From NCBI GenBank assembly GCA_023460315.1, contig JAEWQO010000086.1:1-59723 (forward strand): DNA of 59,723 nucleotides, read 5' to 3'. The position numbers and the translations under genes are program-made. This document shows, one piece after another, positions 59,368-59,723 of the stretch. Position 1 is the first letter of the stretch, and each line of letters opens with the position of its first letter. The notes under the pieces were generated by a model, which saw nothing but the letters and a program-made list of their open reading frames with translations, was not told the origin of the DNA and searched no databases. Source of the stretch: Actinomycetes bacterium. GTDB taxonomy: Bacteria; Actinomycetota; Coriobacteriia; Coriobacteriales; Eggerthellaceae.

Positions 59368-59649
59368 ATGGAGTCAGGACTCTTATGCGCCGGGGGCACA
59401 CGCTCTCGGCGTTTTCATTCTTGGGAACAGCGTAAGTTAGGAGAACTAGCTAGCGAATTCAAAAGTGGCGATTTCATTAGTGCAGATAGAATTCTTGAAT
59501 CTGGTCCGTATCCGGTTTATGGTGGCAATGGATTGCGGGGCTATACGACCACTTATAACCATGACGGTCTTTACGCATTAATCGGTCGCCAAGGAGCTGA
59601 CCTGTGTCAAGAAAACGGACACGGTAGAACGACAAATTATGCGGCTTGA
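59368..59649 (+). pseudogene. truncated hsdS cassette
   Basis: A frame of about 93 aa starting 4 nt after the hsdR stop. The TRD start FHSWEQRKLGELASEFKSGDFIS...YPVYGGNGLRGYTTTYNHDGLYALIGRQGA is typical of HsdS. The sequence then loses the family pattern (ADLCQENGHGRT) and stops at 59647-59649. This looks like a partial or frame-shifted cassette. Whether more hsdS sequence follows is cut off by the window end. Confidence 0.75.
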
Positions 59650-59723
59650 CTCACCTCTCTTTCATGTCTCGCACATTTCTCGGTGCGCGTGAAGAAGCCC
59701 TCCATCGCTTTGGCGGGTATCTG
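59650..59723. other. window edge, nothing recognised
   Basis: 74 nt after the truncated hsdS cassette without a supported feature. Confidence 0.3.

Larger units (their letters stand above)
53500..59434 (+). repeat. dispersed direct repeats linking the hsdS cassettes
   Basis: CTTGGGAACAGCGTA occurs at 53500, 54127, 55646 and 59420, each at the start of a target-recognition domain. CTCATCACCCTTCATCAG occurs at 54003, 54621 and 56143, at domain ends. All visible copies are in the same orientation. They are the natural crossover points for domain shuffling between the complete hsdS and the two partial cassettes. Confidence 0.8.

Overview
The window reads as a junction between the chromosome and a mobile element in a high-GC gut actinobacterium, most likely of the class Coriobacteriia, family Eggerthellaceae (the Eggerthella, Slackia, Adlercreutzia and Gordonibacter group). 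The assignment is an inference. It rests on a complete classical menaquinone gene set, a 12-helix membrane LuxR-type regulator divergent from a Tat-exported FAD-dependent reductase, and an MscL with a C-terminal zinc ribbon. I cannot name the genus.

Positions 1-20148 are chromosomal. They hold nhaA, mscL (minus strand), a menaquinone cluster (menF-menD-menH, then menB and a fused menE-menC), an APC-family amino acid transporter, a CorC/HlyC-type CBS-domain membrane protein, an amidohydrolase, and the luxR/flavoprotein pair. This region ends in an initiator tRNA-fMet gene (20149-20225).

A Tn1549-like integrative and conjugative element (ICE) appears to begin at the 3' end of that tRNA and to continue at least to about 49 kb. 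Its integrase and right end are not in the window. It carries small DNA-binding proteins and a forward mating module of PcfB, VirD4 coupling protein, Maff2-like protein, PrgI, VirB4, a lysozyme-like plus NlpC/P60 hydrolase, a VirB6-like protein and a large thioester/Cna-B surface adhesin. A decayed defence cargo follows (a NERD nuclease with an in-frame amber codon and an Abi_2 gene with an amber codon and a frameshift). A reverse-strand block then holds the relaxase, MobC, a candidate oriT, ParB, ParA and a conserved ICE protein. After this come a macro-domain/vWA gene pair and an IS3-family insertion. A type I restriction-modification operon with a Fic/VbhA toxin-antitoxin pair inserted in it, plus two partial hsdS cassettes, fills 50.9 kb to the window end. 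It is visibly more AT-rich than the rest.

The most interesting observation is a recurrent hairpin in 5' leaders of the ICE. Five good copies (and one weak one) have different but compensatorily paired stems, the same CTTCCAC loop, and a Shine-Dalgarno sequence 10-16 nt downstream. They precede parA, mobC, the Maff2-like gene and two ICE genes of unknown function, on both strands. This looks like a cis-acting RNA or protein-binding motif that could coordinate transfer and partition genes. A separate 21-bp palindrome occurs three times in the transfer module, once inside an open reading frame without breaking it.
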